64,000 nucleotides of DNA, taken from Prochlorococcus sp. MIT 1300. GTDB taxonomy: Bacteria; Cyanobacteriota; Cyanobacteriia; PCC-6307; Cyanobiaceae. How positions within the stretch are numbered: position 1 is the stretch's first letter; every line of letters begins with the position of its first letter. The stretch covers positions 496,001 through 560,000 of the forward strand of contig NZ_CP139302.1 of NCBI RefSeq assembly GCF_034092375.1, in the 5' to 3' direction. Shown piece after piece: positions 36,855 through 46,733 of this stretch. A program made the translations under genes and the position numbers. Under the pieces are notes generated by a model. It searched no databases. It saw nothing but the letters and a program-made list of their open reading frames with translations, and was not told where the DNA came from.

Positions 36855-38423
36855 TTGACCAAAGGCGAACTCGCCCTTGTACTGCATGCCCACCTTCCCT
36901 ATGTGCGGTCAGCAGAACATAGTTCTTTAGAAGAGGACTGGTTCTACCAGGCTCTTATGGAGTGCTATCTCCCCCTATTAGAAATACTGGAAGCAGCTGA
37001 ACGTGACCCAAAACAAAACCCTAAAGTCACAATCGGGCTCTCCCCTACGCTCCTATCGCTTCTCAATGACAAAGATCTAAAGAGACGTTTCCCAAAATGG
37101 CTTTCTATTCGCCTCGAATTACTAAAAAGTGCACCCAATGAACACAAAAATGCCGCCGAACACTTAACTAAGAGAATAGAACTCCAATTAGATCATTGGC
37201 AAAAAGGCCAAGACGACCTAATCCATCGCTTTGCAAACCTGCAAAATTTAGGAGTATTAGACCTTCTTACATGTGCAGCCACCCATGGATATCTCCCCCT
37301 CTTAAGAGAGAACCCTGAAGCTATTCGAGGCCAATTAAACACCGCTGTTCGAGAACATGAACGTCTAATTGGGGTGCCCCCAATAGGGATATGGCTTCCT
37401 GAGTGTGCCTATTACGAAGGCCTTGACGTATTAATCCTTGAAGCTGGACTTAAATATGCAGTTCTTGATGCCCATGGAATCCTCCATGGGAACCCTCGAC
37501 CTAAATACGGAATCTATGCACCAATTTGCACCAAAAATAGAGTTGCTTTCTTTGGTAGAGATAGCGACTCAACACTTCCAGTTTGGTCAGCTAAGGATGG
37601 CTATCCAGGTAATCCATACTATAGAGAATTCCATCGAGACCTCGGATGGGACCTTCCTATAAAAGATTTAGAAGGCTTAGGTCTTAATGAACCTAGGCCC
37701 CTTGGACTAAAACTTCATCGTGTAACTGATCCAAGGACAGCTCTACAAAATAAAAAGCCCTACGAACCAGAGTTGGCCAATAAACTTGTCAGAAAGCATG
37801 CAAAACATTATCTAAAGGGGAGGAAACTTCAACTTGAAAGCTTAGCCAGTACAACAGGCATTATCCCATCTGTAGTAGCCCCATTTGACGCTGAACTCTT
37901 TGGGCATTGGTGGTATGAAGGGCCAGCTTTTTTATCTGAATTATTTTCACAGTCAGAGGAGCACCAAGTAACTTTTACAAGACTCAGAGACTTACTTAGT
38001 AATACACCAAACCTCCAAGTTTGTGATCCCTCTCCTTCAAGTTGGGGGCAGGGTGGCTATCATGATTATTGGCTAAACGAAAGCAATGCTTGGGTTGTAA
38101 CTGAATGGAGCAAAGCTGGGCTAGCAATGCAAAGAAATATAGAAAATCTAGGTCACGAAAAATCTAAATCACGTCTATTTAAGCAAGCTGCAAGAGAACT
38201 TTTACTAGCTCAATCCTCCGACTGGAGTTTTATTTTAAGAGCAGGTACTACCACATCACTCGCAAAAGAACGTATTCATCGTCATCTTGAAAGGTTCTGG
38301 AGGTTAATTGAAATTATAGAGGGGCATAAAACATTCTCAGAAGAATATTTAGGGCAACTAGAAAAAGAAGATAATATATTTCCAATGATACAAATTAAAG
38401 ATTGGTCTCCTCTTAAGGTCTAG
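36855..38423 (+). CDS. Glycoside hydrolase family 57 protein (probable glucan branching enzyme)
   Basis: 522 residues with a TTG start. GH57 features: N-terminal LALVLHAHLPYVRS, the nucleophile Glu in GIWLPECAYYEG, and the acid/base Asp in PFDAELFGHWWYEGP, followed by a helical C-terminal domain (for example LLLAQSSDWSFILRAGTTT). This matches the 1,4-alpha-glucan branching subfamily (also annotated DUF1957) rather than GH57 amylases. It should act on glycogen in the cytoplasm, fitting with malQ and zwf in dark carbon use. The branching activity is inferred. Confidence 0.88.
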   Translation: MTKGELALVLHAHLPYVRSAEHSSLEEDWFYQALMECYLPLLEILEAAERDPKQNPKVTIGLSPTLLSLLNDKDLKRRFPKWLSIRLELLKSAPNEHKNAAEHLTKRIELQLDHWQKGQDDLIHRFANLQNLGVLDLLTCAATHGYLPLLRENPEAIRGQLNTAVREHERLIGVPPIGIWLPECAYYEGLDVLILEAGLKYAVLDAHGILHGNPRPKYGIYAPICTKNRVAFFGRDSDSTLPVWSAKDGYPGNPYYREFHRDLGWDLPIKDLEGLGLNEPRPLGLKLHRVTDPRTALQNKKPYEPELANKLVRKHAKHYLKGRKLQLESLASTTGIIPSVVAPFDAELFGHWWYEGPAFLSELFSQSEEHQVTFTRLRDLLSNTPNLQVCDPSPSSWGQGGYHDYWLNESNAWVVTEWSKAGLAMQRNIENLGHEKSKSRLFKQAARELLLAQSSDWSFILRAGTTTSLAKERIHRHLERFWRLIEIIEGHKTFSEEYLGQLEKEDNIFPMIQIKDWSPLKV

Positions 38424-38433
38424 GAGGATTCAA

Positions 38434-39657
38434 TTAATCAGAAACACCAAATAACATTCCTACCCTTACTTGCCATGGAGACATCCAAAACAACCTAAGC
38501 ATTACTGCTATTAAACGAGAAAGGGGGAGAGTATTTGCGAGGAAACCAGACCAATCTTCTCTAGGCAAGCAAAAGAAAGTTGCAAAGAAGCTACGAAGTC
38601 TTGCCTCATCAAAACTCATTAATCTCCTAAGCCCAAATTGATAAAGACGATGGCGTTGTATTAATTCAGAAGTCCACAAGACATTCCATCCCTTCTGAGC
38701 CAATGCCTGCGAGTCAAGAGGAGGATCTGCAGCCAACTCCAACGCCAACTGTTTGGCCAATGTTGGAGCTCTGCGCAACAAAGCACCAACCATATACCCA
38801 GATGCTGGATGCACCATGCTTGCTGCACCACCAAAAGCCAAAACAGACTGAGATCTATCTGGAAGAGGAAGGTTCATTGGAAATAAACAATTCTCTTCAT
38901 GAAGTATCTCTTTTATTTCTACTCCACGGTGCTCAAGGCGTTTATGAAGTCTTTCTCTAAGAATCTTGGAAGAAAGTGGTGGTGAACAAGCGAGTGAAGT
39001 CTCCTCTACAAAGAAAACCCCTTCACCAAAATCCATTGCATAAAGGAAAGAAGGAGGTTCCTCTCTTTCCTTTAAAGTCAAATGATCAGGGCGAAAATCC
39101 ATAAGAACAAATTGGCTTGATTCAACTGGTGGAGAACTAAATCGACCAACAACTCCATAGGCTGCCTGTTCAGCTACAGGACCATGATCAGGGCGCCGAA
39201 CAAAGCGGCTCCTGTGACCACTTGCATCTATTACTAATCGAGCCCTATACGTATTCCCCGAACAACATAGAACCTCTGTTTGTGATCCAAGAACACTAAT
39301 TTTGAGTGCTGTTTCAACACTCCACTTCAAATCACCACATCGCCTCAGTAGTTCCTTCTGAAAAGCAGCCTGATCAAAAAGTCCATAGTCAAATTGATGT
39401 TCAGTCGGTACTGATCCCTCAGCGCCAATGCCATCGCCAAAATAACTAACAGTCTTGTCCCAGCGATGTCCTAAAAGAGACGCAATTCCGAGCGTCTCAA
39501 GTTCCTCTGCCCATATCCCATAGGTATTTGGCCATTCCTTATCAGGCAAATGAGAGGCAAGAGCTGTTACTTGCAAGCCCTGTTCAACCAACTCAGCGAC
39601 AATGCACAAAGCCGCTGGACCGGCTCCCATAACCAACACGTCAGCGCATTTGGTCAA
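38434..39657 (-). CDS. crtL: Lycopene cyclase (CrtL type)
   Basis: 407 residues with a TTG start. The FAD-binding N-terminus is VLVMGAGPAALCIVAELVEQG; family motifs include YGIWAEELE, FLYAMDFGEGVFFVEETSLA and FGGAASMVHPASGYMVGALLRRAP. It cyclises lycopene ends. Picocyanobacteria carry beta- and epsilon-type relatives, and I cannot separate them safely by eye; the position beside gyrA suggests the beta cyclase (CrtL-b). It starts 6 bp after the gyrA stop, so the two are probably cotranscribed. Confidence 0.88.
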   Translation of the reverse strand: MTKCADVLVMGAGPAALCIVAELVEQGLQVTALASHLPDKEWPNTYGIWAEELETLGIASLLGHRWDKTVSYFGDGIGAEGSVPTEHQFDYGLFDQAAFQKELLRRCGDLKWSVETALKISVLGSQTEVLCCSGNTYRARLVIDASGHRSRFVRRPDHGPVAEQAAYGVVGRFSSPPVESSQFVLMDFRPDHLTLKEREEPPSFLYAMDFGEGVFFVEETSLACSPPLSSKILRERLHKRLEHRGVEIKEILHEENCLFPMNLPLPDRSQSVLAFGGAASMVHPASGYMVGALLRRAPTLAKQLALELAADPPLDSQALAQKGWNVLWTSELIQRHRLYQFGLRRLMSFDEARLRSFFATFFCLPREDWSGFLANTLPLSRLIAVMLRLFWMSPWQVRVGMLFGVSD

Positions 39658-39663
39658 AGTCAG

Positions 39664-42288
39664 CTATGGGGTAGGAGGAACTTGAGCATTACCATCTTTA
39701 TCTTCGGGGGAAGTGCCATCTAAGTCGTTTTGTTGGTTCTCAGGCTCTGGAGGAACCAAAACAACCTCGGAAAGACTGTCGCCGGAATCTAACCGCTGAA
39801 GGCGAACACCTGTGGCAGCCCTTGACTGTTGCGGAATTTTGTCAGCGCTCGTGCGAACAATTACTCCTTTTTCACTTACCAAAAGAAGTTCTTCTCCCTG
39901 ACCAAGCACTCTTAAACCAACCAGCTCATCTCCCTCGCGTCTAAATTTTATTGCACGTAAACCCATACCTGCTCTTTTCTGCAAACGAAATTGAGTCACG
40001 GGGACCCTTTTACCAAGACCCGTCGCAGAAGCAACTAGGACCCAAGGCCCCTCACCAACGGAATCTGTTTCATTTTCCAGCTCGGCCTCAACACTTTGAT
40101 CAACCTGATCAGCCAACTCTGCTGGCAAAACATCCATACTCACCAAAGAATCTTCTGACCTCAAATTCATTGCACGAACGCCACGAGCTGTTCTGCCTAA
40201 TGGTCTTAACTCATTATCATTTAATCGAAAATGAATTGTCATGCCTTTCCTTGACCCAATGAGGACACTGTCACCAGAAACAGCAAGACGTACCCACTTA
40301 AGTGAATCTCCTTCTTCAAGACAAATTGCAATTAAACCATTGGCTCTGATTTTGCCAAAGGCTGATAAACGAGTTCGCTTTATAAAGCCAGCTTGAGTTA
40401 ACATTAAAAGATGTGCATCTTCTTCAAAAGAAACTACTGAAAGCAAAGATGTAATAGCCTCTTCTCTTGGAATTGGAAGAAGTTGTACTACGGGTGTCCC
40501 CTTAGCAGAGCGGCTGCACTGAGGGACTCTATAGGCAGGAAGAGCATATGAAACTCCTCTATCACTAAACAAAACTAAGGTATCGTGATCATTGCAGCTA
40601 ATAAATAATTTTACTGCTTCCTCTCCTTGAGTTCTAGTGCCAGCCTTACCACGTGTACCTCGACTAGTTGCTTCAAACTCATTGACAGGCATTCTCTTTA
40701 AATAACCTGTTTGTGTTAGCAACACAACAGATCTCTCATTTGCTATCAAATCAATATCTTCTAGCCCTCCTCCTAAATCAAGGATCTCAGTTCTTCTAGG
40801 AAAGTAATAACGTTCCCTTAGCTTTGAAAGCTCCTCAGTTATAATTGTAAAAACTCTTTCCTTTCGATCAAGGATATCCTTATAGTCAGCAATCTTTTCA
40901 ACAAGATCCTCATGTTCAAGTCTTATCTTGTCTGCCTCCAAAGCAGTTAGGCGGCGTAATTGCATTTGCAAAATGGCTTCAGATTGAACTTCTGTTAGTC
41001 CATGATCTGCTTGAAGCTGCTTCTTTGCTGTCGCTGTATCAGAAGCAGCACGAATCAAAGCAATAATTGGGTCTAATTGGTTTAAGGCCAATAAAAGTCC
41101 CAAAAGTATATGATCACGCTCTTCTGCCTTCCTTAACATATAACGAGTGCGCCTCTCAATTGTCTCAACTCGAAATTCGAGAAACACCTTCAACATTTTG
41201 CTAAGATTTAGCAGCACTGGTTCACTATTAACTAGTGCAAGTAAATTTGCACTGAAGTTACTCTGAAGAGGGGTGAGTTTAAACAAATTATTTAATACAA
41301 CCTGTGGATACGCATCACGGCGTAACTCCACAACAATGCGCATTCCATCTCGGTCACTTTCATCCCGTATATCTGATATACCTTCAAGTTTTTTATCATT
41401 TACCATTTCAGCAATGCGTTCTATCAGAGCGGCTTTATTTGTTTGATATGGCAACTGAGTAACAATTACAGCATCTCTATCGGGACGACCAGAGGCCTCA
41501 ATTGTCTCGATATTTGCTACACCACGCATTGTTATTGAACCTCTTCCTCCTAAATATGTCTCTCTAATTCCACTTCTACCTAGTATTTGGCCACCTGTGG
41601 GAAAATCTGGCCCTGGAATAATCTCCATCAACTCCTGATCACTTATATCAGGGTTAGCAATTAACGCTAAAAGCCCATCAATTAATTCACCAAGGTTATG
41701 CGGTGGAATATTAGTTGCCATTCCAACCGCAATACCTGAAGACCCATTAAGGAGTAACTGAGGGATCCGCGCTGGTAATACTGTGGGTTCTTGCTGCGAA
41801 CCGTCAAAATTATCCGCAAAATCTACAGTTTCTGCCTCAATGTCCTCAAGGAGGCTGTCAGTAGTTAATGCTTGCAACCTAGATTCGGTATAACGCATTG
41901 CAGCAGGAGGATCATTATCAACCGACCCGAAATTTCCATGCCCATCAATTAAAGGCATCTGCATTGAGAAGTCCTGAGCCATCCTCACCAAGGCGTCATA
42001 GACCGCTGTATCTCCGTGAGGGTGGTATTTGCCAAGCACCTCGCCAACAACACGAGCACACTTTCTATAGGGCCTATCACTAGTAAGACCTAGTTCATAC
42101 ATTGCATAAAGAATGCGTCTATGAACTGGCTTCAAGCCATCACGAGCATCGGGCAAAGCACGCCCAACTATGACGCTCATCGCGTACTCCAAATAGGAGC
42201 GCGACATCTCATTCCTCAGGTCAGTCTGGATGATCCGATCGTCGGACTCGCCGGGAGCGCCACTTTCGGGCCCCAATGGATCAGCCAT
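39664..42288 (-). CDS. gyrA: DNA gyrase subunit A
   Basis: 874 residues. The QRDR region and active-site tyrosine are in [13 protein letters not shown] (Tyr about residue 133), after [22 protein letters not shown] and [23 protein letters not shown]. The six-bladed C-terminal beta-pinwheel is present, with a GyrA-box-like [10 protein letters not shown] near residue 540. The acidic, proline-rich tail ([20 protein letters not shown]) is typical of free-living cyanobacteria. It introduces negative supercoils together with GyrB. Confidence 0.97.
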   Translation of the reverse strand: MADPLGPESGAPGESDDRIIQTDLRNEMSRSYLEYAMSVIVGRALPDARDGLKPVHRRILYAMYELGLTSDRPYRKCARVVGEVLGKYHPHGDTAVYDALVRMAQDFSMQMPLIDGHGNFGSVDNDPPAAMRYTESRLQALTTDSLLEDIEAETVDFADNFDGSQQEPTVLPARIPQLLLNGSSGIAVGMATNIPPHNLGELIDGLLALIANPDISDQELMEIIPGPDFPTGGQILGRSGIRETYLGGRGSITMRGVANIETIEASGRPDRDAVIVTQLPYQTNKAALIERIAEMVNDKKLEGISDIRDESDRDGMRIVVELRRDAYPQVVLNNLFKLTPLQSNFSANLLALVNSEPVLLNLSKMLKVFLEFRVETIERRTRYMLRKAEERDHILLGLLLALNQLDPIIALIRAASDTATAKKQLQADHGLTEVQSEAILQMQLRRLTALEADKIRLEHEDLVEKIADYKDILDRKERVFTIITEELSKLRERYYFPRRTEILDLGGGLEDIDLIANERSVVLLTQTGYLKRMPVNEFEATSRGTRGKAGTRTQGEEAVKLFISCNDHDTLVLFSDRGVSYALPAYRVPQCSRSAKGTPVVQLLPIPREEAITSLLSVVSFEEDAHLLMLTQAGFIKRTRLSAFGKIRANGLIAICLEEGDSLKWVRLAVSGDSVLIGSRKGMTIHFRLNDNELRPLGRTARGVRAMNLRSEDSLVSMDVLPAELADQVDQSVEAELENETDSVGEGPWVLVASATGLGKRVPVTQFRLQKRAGMGLRAIKFRREGDELVGLRVLGQGEELLLVSEKGVIVRTSADKIPQQSRAATGVRLQRLDSGDSLSEVVLVPPEPENQQNDLDGTSPEDKDGNAQVPPTP

Positions 42289-42437
42289 ATAAGAGCTGGA
42301 TTTGATTCTTTAGATTATCTCGGCAACTGGAGAGTTGAGCAAAATCATCAATGATTTGCACTATGAGCTCTTGATACATGCATATGGTTTCAAAAGCAAT
42401 CTGCTCTTAAAGTCCTACAAACACTAAGGAATGAGCA

Positions 42438-43079
42438 ATGAGCTCTGCTGAGGAATCAAAAAACGAGGAGAAATCCAGAACATCAAAATCAGCAGAATCC
42501 TCTAGAGCTAGCGCTGATTCTCCAGCAATAAGCTCGCAAAGAAAGGCGGTTCCCAACCAAAATCAATCTGTTCCTCTAGATAGTGATTCAACCGATTCAT
42601 TTACTGCACCAAAGCCAATGTCGATTGATCCAAACGATAAGTCTGAGATTCCTAACATTAATAGTCAGGAATCTCAGACAAAACCGAAATCCTCTTCGGG
42701 CCCCTTAAAAAGCTTCAGCATCATTAAAGAAGCAAGTTCTAAAGAGGAAGAAGGGGGTGAATGGGACTTACTTTCAGGAAATATTAAAAATTGGTTGCAA
42801 AAAAAAGATTTCCAAGCCCTCTTAAGGAATTTAGTTAAGCCACTACTAATTTCAATTGGAATAACAATCCTTATTCTTTTGCTTCTAATTTATGGCAATA
42901 TTCTTAACGTAATAGCCAAGTTCCCTCTAGCCCCAAGGCTTTTTGAATTAACTGGAATAATTTGGTTAATCTATTTCTCTACAACAAGACTGGCCCGTAA
43001 TCAAGACAGAAAAGAGTTAGTAGAAGCAATTCTTTCCCGCTGGGAAAGCTTTCTTGGCCAGACTGAGAGCAAAGATTAG
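42438..43079 (+). CDS. CAAD-domain membrane protein
   Basis: 213 residues. About 115 N-terminal residues are Ser/Lys/Pro-rich and probably disordered. The C-terminal part (about 125-213) has two membrane segments (PLLISIGITILILLLLIYG and LFELTGIIWLIYFSTT) separated by FPLAPRL and followed by a charged helix. This is the CAAD layout, a thylakoid-anchoring domain first described as an appendage of aminoacyl-tRNA synthetases; stand-alone relatives (CURT1-like) bend thylakoid membranes. Divergent from gyrA. Confidence 0.8.
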   Translation: MSSAEESKNEEKSRTSKSAESSRASADSPAISSQRKAVPNQNQSVPLDSDSTDSFTAPKPMSIDPNDKSEIPNINSQESQTKPKSSSGPLKSFSIIKEASSKEEEGGEWDLLSGNIKNWLQKKDFQALLRNLVKPLLISIGITILILLLLIYGNILNVIAKFPLAPRLFELTGIIWLIYFSTTRLARNQDRKELVEAILSRWESFLGQTESKD

Positions 43080-43152
43080 AGATTATCAGTATTTTCAAAC
43101 TCCCACTTCGGCCACCCAGGTTGGTAATTTGGCAAAACTGTATTCATAAGCT

Positions 43153-44316
43153 GTGAACATTCAGCTCGGACGCTCCAAAACCGTTCGCCGGGCCTATGGC
43201 ATCGATGAAATCGCCCTTGTTCCTGGCGGTCGCACGGTGGATCCCGAAATTACCGACACAAGCTGGAATCTTGGTGGTATAAACCGAGAGATCCCAATCA
43301 TTGCTAGCGCAATGGATGGGGTTGTTGACGTTCAGATGGCTGCCTCACTTAGCGAGCTTGGCGCATTGGGTGTTTTAAACATTGAGGGAATCCAAACCCG
43401 TTATGAGGACACCTCTCCTGTTCTTGATCAAATCTCCTCAGTTGGTAAAGAAGATTTTGTCCCATTAATGCAAAAGCTATACAGCCAACCAATAACCGAA
43501 GATCTAATACGCCAAAGGATCGGAGAAATCAAAACAAAAAAAGGGATTGCAGCTGTAAGCGGTACTCCTCTCGCAGCAATCCGTTTTGGGAAAACAATCG
43601 CAGAAGCTGGCGCAGATTTGTTTTTTGTACAAGGCACAGTTGTATCCACTGAACACATTGGTCCTGAAGGCCGAGAGAGTCTCAACCTTGAGAGCCTTTG
43701 CAAAACTCTTGGAATTCCAGTTGTAATGGGAAATTGTGTCACTTATGACGTAGCACTTCAGTTAATGCGTGCTGGAGCTTCCGGAGTAATGGTTGGAATA
43801 GGGCCAGGTGCAGCATGCACTTCAAGGGGAGTACTAGGAGTAGGGATACCACAAGCCACTGCAGTGGCAGACTGCGCTGCTGCAAGAAACGACTATGAGA
43901 GTGAAACTGGGCGATACGTACCAATCATTGCTGATGGTGGCATTGTCACCGGAGGTGACATCTGCAAGTGCATTGCATGCGGTGCCGATGCCGTCATGAT
44001 TGGCTCCCCAATTGCTAGAGCTAAAGAAGCTCCAGGTAGAGGCTTTCATTGGGGCATGGCAACTCCAAGCCCAGTCCTACCAAGAGGTACCAGAATTAAT
44101 GTTGGAACAACAGGAAGCCTTGAAAGAATAATTAGAGGCCCAGCCATTCTTGACGATGGGACTCATAATCTCCTGGGAGCGCTCAAGACCTCGATGGGTA
44201 CATTGGGCGCCAGAACAATCAAAGAAATGCAACAAGTTGAAGTAGTTGTAGCCCCCGCACTTTTAACAGAAGGCAAGGTTTATCAAAAGGCTCAGCAGTT
44301 GGGGATGGGGAAGTAA
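43153..44316 (+). CDS. guaB: GuaB3-type IMP dehydrogenase-related protein
   Basis: 387 residues, GTG start. An IMPDH barrel with no CBS domains. The loop cysteine is in GIGPGAACTSRGVLG (about residue 222), with IIADGGIVTGGDICK and GADAVMIGSPIARAKEAPG completing the phosphate site. It is preceded by IASAMDGVVDVQMAASLSELG. The sequence TPSPVLPRGTRINVGTTGSLE in the flap region is characteristic of the GuaB3 family found in cyanobacteria and actinobacteria. It should oxidise IMP to XMP with NAD for GMP synthesis. Yfr1 follows. Confidence 0.93.
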   Translation: MNIQLGRSKTVRRAYGIDEIALVPGGRTVDPEITDTSWNLGGINREIPIIASAMDGVVDVQMAASLSELGALGVLNIEGIQTRYEDTSPVLDQISSVGKEDFVPLMQKLYSQPITEDLIRQRIGEIKTKKGIAAVSGTPLAAIRFGKTIAEAGADLFFVQGTVVSTEHIGPEGRESLNLESLCKTLGIPVVMGNCVTYDVALQLMRAGASGVMVGIGPGAACTSRGVLGVGIPQATAVADCAAARNDYESETGRYVPIIADGGIVTGGDICKCIACGADAVMIGSPIARAKEAPGRGFHWGMATPSPVLPRGTRINVGTTGSLERIIRGPAILDDGTHNLLGALKTSMGTLGARTIKEMQQVEVVVAPALLTEGKVYQKAQQLGMGK

Positions 44317-44372
44317 TTGGTGTTCTCTAGATTTTCCTAGATAGTTTGTATCCCAGAGTTAGTATCGGAATT

Positions 44373-44430
44373 GTGAGGGCTTCGGCCCACACACTCCTCA
44401 CACCACCTGCCCGACGAGCTCGGGCTTTTT
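44373..44430 (+). ncRNA. yfr1: Yfr1 regulatory RNA
   Basis: Located between guaB and trxA, the known place of Yfr1 in picocyanobacteria. A 5' hairpin GGGC-TTCG-GCCC (44377-44388) is followed by the single-stranded core ACTCCTCACACCACC (44393-44407), the ultra-conserved Yfr1 motif. A 3' terminator hairpin GCCCGA/TCGGGC (44409-44425) with TTTTT follows. A -10-like TAGTAT lies at 44360-44365, giving a start near 44373. Yfr1 base-pairs with mRNAs through the core motif and represses outer-membrane-protein genes in Prochlorococcus. The end of the RNA is defined by the T-run. Confidence 0.95.
44409..44430 (+). terminator. Intrinsic terminator of Yfr1
   Basis: GCCCGA pairs with TCGGGC around a 5-nt loop, followed by five T residues at 44426-44430. 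It closes the Yfr1 transcript and may also stop read-through from guaB. Confidence 0.9.
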
Positions 44431-44536
44431 GTATTTTCCCTTACGAGACCGTCACAGTTCCTACAGCTAAAAGCACTAAACCCTGAATTAAACAAAATCG
44501 GTTGCTAAATTTGCTCGAGATGGACTTCATTTAAGT

Positions 44537-44860
44537 ATGTCAGGCGCTATTGCCGTTACTGATTCTTCGTTTGAACAAGAAGTCCTTCAAAGCGATTTGC
44601 CAGTGCTTGTGGACTTCTGGGCCCCCTGGTGTGGCCCATGCCGCATGGTGGCTCCAATCGTGGAGGAGATTTCCAAGGAATTTGAAGGCAAAATCAAAGT
44701 CTTCAAACTCAATACTGACGAAAATCCCAACGTTGCCAGTCAATACGGCATCAGAAGTATTCCCACTCTCATGGTCTTCAAAGGAGGCCAAAAAGTCGAT
44801 ACCGTTGTTGGAGCTGTTCCAAAAGCAACTCTTTCTGGAACCATCTCCAAATACCTCTAG
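44537..44860 (+). CDS. trxA: Thioredoxin (m-type)
   Basis: 107 residues. The active site WCGPC is at residues 31-35, with the conserved cis-proline in [13 protein letters not shown]. The N-terminal [24 protein letters not shown] is typical of cyanobacterial TrxA/m-type, which carries electrons from ferredoxin-thioredoxin reductase to Calvin cycle and other enzymes. It is 106 bp downstream of Yfr1 and 89 bp ahead of hisH. Confidence 0.97.
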   Translation: MSGAIAVTDSSFEQEVLQSDLPVLVDFWAPWCGPCRMVAPIVEEISKEFEGKIKVFKLNTDENPNVASQYGIRSIPTLMVFKGGQKVDTVVGAVPKATLSGTISKYL

Positions 44861-44949
44861 ACCCTCCTCTAAAGCTCCTCAAGGGGGCCACGGGCTTTCC
44901 CAGGGGGTTTTAGTGGCAATTCCCCTAAACCCACTAACTATCCTTTGGG

Positions 44950-45588
44950 ATGACTCAGATTGGTCTAATCGATTACGGGATGGGCAACCTGCATTCGGTA
45001 AGGCTTGCCTTCAAGAGATTGAAAAGAGAACTCAAATTGGTTAACAGCCAAGCTGATCTTAAATTTTGCGATGCTCTTGTCTTGCCTGGTGTTGGATCAT
45101 TTGACCCAGCAGTTCATCATTTAAATCAAACAGGTCTAATTCCAAGCATCAGGTCATGGGCTAAAGAAGACAAACCTCTTCTGGGCATATGTCTTGGTCT
45201 TCAACTGCTCTTTGAATCAAGTGATGAAGGGGTTTCTCCAGGACTAGGCATACTAAAAGGACACGTTCAAAAACTTCCAAATGAACTGGGAGAGAGGATC
45301 CCTCATATGGGTTGGAGTCCTCTAAATCAAGTCAATAAATCTCCTCTATTAGATAAACACGAACAAAACTGCTGGATGTACTTTGTTCACTCCTATTCAG
45401 CTATACCAAGCCAAAAGGAGGTTCTTGCTGCTACAGCAAAATTTGGCAAAAAAGAAGTTACTTCAATTGTCTGGAAAAGCAGAATAGGCGCTTGTCAATT
45501 TCACCCTGAGAAATCTGCCAAAGCTGGTCAACGCATGTTGCACAAGTGGCTCCAGTGGTTAGAGAACGGTGCAAAGCCTCCAAATTGA
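44950..45588 (+). CDS. hisH: Imidazole glycerol phosphate synthase, glutamine amidotransferase subunit
   Basis: 212 residues. N-terminal IGLIDYGMGNLHSV, nucleophile LLGICLGLQLLFESS, histidine/glutamate pair in CQFHPEKSAKAG. HisH releases ammonia from glutamine for HisF during histidine synthesis. No hisF is in the window. It ends in an overlap with rsmD (TTGA). Confidence 0.97.
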   Translation: MTQIGLIDYGMGNLHSVRLAFKRLKRELKLVNSQADLKFCDALVLPGVGSFDPAVHHLNQTGLIPSIRSWAKEDKPLLGICLGLQLLFESSDEGVSPGLGILKGHVQKLPNELGERIPHMGWSPLNQVNKSPLLDKHEQNCWMYFVHSYSAIPSQKEVLAATAKFGKKEVTSIVWKSRIGACQFHPEKSAKAGQRMLHKWLQWLENGAKPPN

Positions 45589-46181
45589 CTGGGCAATTAA
45601 GGCTACTAAGTGGCAGAAAGTTGAAGAGTCCTCATGGGATAGGGACAAGGCCAACTGTTGCTCGAGTAAGAGAGGCAGTGATGAATCTTCTAAGAGAAAG
45701 GTTGGCTAACAGCAAATGGTTAGATCTCTGTAGTGGTAGTGGTGTAATTGGCTGCGAAGCCTTGGAAAGAGGTGCTAAGGAAGTAATTGCTATTGAAAGT
45801 GACTATAAGTCAGCACAAATATGTAAAGAAAATCTTGCAAAAACCCGTTCAGGCCTGTCTCATCAAAACTATATCAAGGTAATTAGATCTGATGTGCTCA
45901 AATGGCTGAAATCAAACTCTGGAGAAAATATCAAACAATTTCCGACTAATCGAGTAAATATTGAATTCGATGTTGTTTACTTTGATCCCCCATATGAATC
46001 AAATTTATATTTACCTGTACTAAAGGCACTGCATAGCTGCAACTTCTTAAGCGAAGATACCTTAGTGATTTGTGAACATGCAGCAAATCAAGCCTTTAAC
46101 CCACCAAAACAGTGGAAAACAAAATTTCGTCGAGTTTATGGGCAGACAGCCTTGACAGCTCTCACCCCTCACCGAGAGTAG
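45585..46181 (+). CDS. rsmD: 16S rRNA guanine(966)-N2 methyltransferase RsmD
   Basis: About 198 residues from TTG at 45585, which overlaps the hisH stop by four bases (TTGA). GTG codons at 45546 and 45555 are alternative starts, but the homologous N-terminus is [14 protein letters not shown]. The SAM-binding motif is [20 protein letters not shown], and the catalytic motif is [10 protein letters not shown] (DPPY), with [15 protein letters not shown] ahead. It methylates G966 in 16S rRNA. Its last 20 bases overlap the 3' end of petG on the opposite strand. Confidence 0.9.
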   Translation: MTGQLRLLSGRKLKSPHGIGTRPTVARVREAVMNLLRERLANSKWLDLCSGSGVIGCEALERGAKEVIAIESDYKSAQICKENLAKTRSGLSHQNYIKVIRSDVLKWLKSNSGENIKQFPTNRVNIEFDVVYFDPPYESNLYLPVLKALHSCNFLSEDTLVICEHAANQAFNPPKQWKTKFRRVYGQTALTALTPHRE

Positions 46182-46278
46182 TAGTACGGCGATACTGATT
46201 CCAAGCATCAACGAAAAGCCCAAGAAGAGTTACAGGGATGAGCCCCAAAACAATTCCACAAAGAAGAGGTTCGATCAT
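46162..46278 (-). CDS. petG: Cytochrome b6f complex subunit PetG
   Basis: A 38-codon gene on the minus strand. It begins [20 protein letters not shown], a single membrane helix, and ends with [15 protein letters not shown], matching PetG of plants and cyanobacteria almost throughout. PetG is a small peripheral helix needed for assembly of the cytochrome b6f dimer. Its stop (46162-46164) lies inside the end of rsmD, and it is divergent from cytM, with 60 bp between starts. Its size makes it easy to miss. Confidence 0.95.
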   Translation of the reverse strand: MIEPLLCGIVLGLIPVTLLGLFVDAWNQYRRTTTLGEG

Positions 46279-46338
46279 TGATGGACTCGCGCTAACAGAA
46301 CTGATTTAGCACAATTGTTTCATGAGCACGAAAAATCC

Positions 46339-46731
46339 GTGACAGTACCGACATCAAGCTCTGCAGACGAAGCGGACAAAACCAAGCTCCCACCAAAAGC
46401 CCTCCTGATCTGGGTACTCGCTATAGCCATTGTGATAACAGGGTTTTGGGTATTTAAGATTAATCAAAAAGATCCATACATCAGAGACACTCTTAATCTT
46501 CAGGGAGATACAGAAAAAGGAAGTCAACTATTTCGTATGAACTGTGTTGGTTGCCATGGAATCAGCGCACAAGGACTAGTTGGCCCAAATCTGCAAGGTG
46601 TCAGTTCCAAAAGGAACGATGCCGAGTTAATTCATCAAGTTATAAGTGGGAAGACACCACCGATGCCAAAATACAAACTTGACCCGCAATCAATGGCAGA
46701 TCTACTCGAATACATGCATTCATTAAGCTAA
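46339..46731 (+). CDS. cytM: Cytochrome cM
   Basis: About 130 residues from GTG at 46339. One membrane anchor (about 21-38, ALLIWVLAIAIVITGFWV), then a small class I cytochrome c domain with heme site CVGCH (69-73) and the likely axial methionine in PPMPKY (about 109). This layout fits CytM, a low-abundance membrane-bound cytochrome c of cyanobacteria linked to redox control between photosynthesis and respiration. Start uncertain: an ATG at 46322 lies one base out of frame and its six-codon frame ends at a TGA overlapping the GTG. Confidence 0.88.
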   Translation: MTVPTSSSADEADKTKLPPKALLIWVLAIAIVITGFWVFKINQKDPYIRDTLNLQGDTEKGSQLFRMNCVGCHGISAQGLVGPNLQGVSSKRNDAELIHQVISGKTPPMPKYKLDPQSMADLLEYMHSLS

Positions 46732-46733
46732 AT

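Noticed and set aside
44550-45044. 164-codon frame spanning trxA and the start of hisH
   Set aside because: It is an alternative frame through two certain genes and shows no conserved motif.
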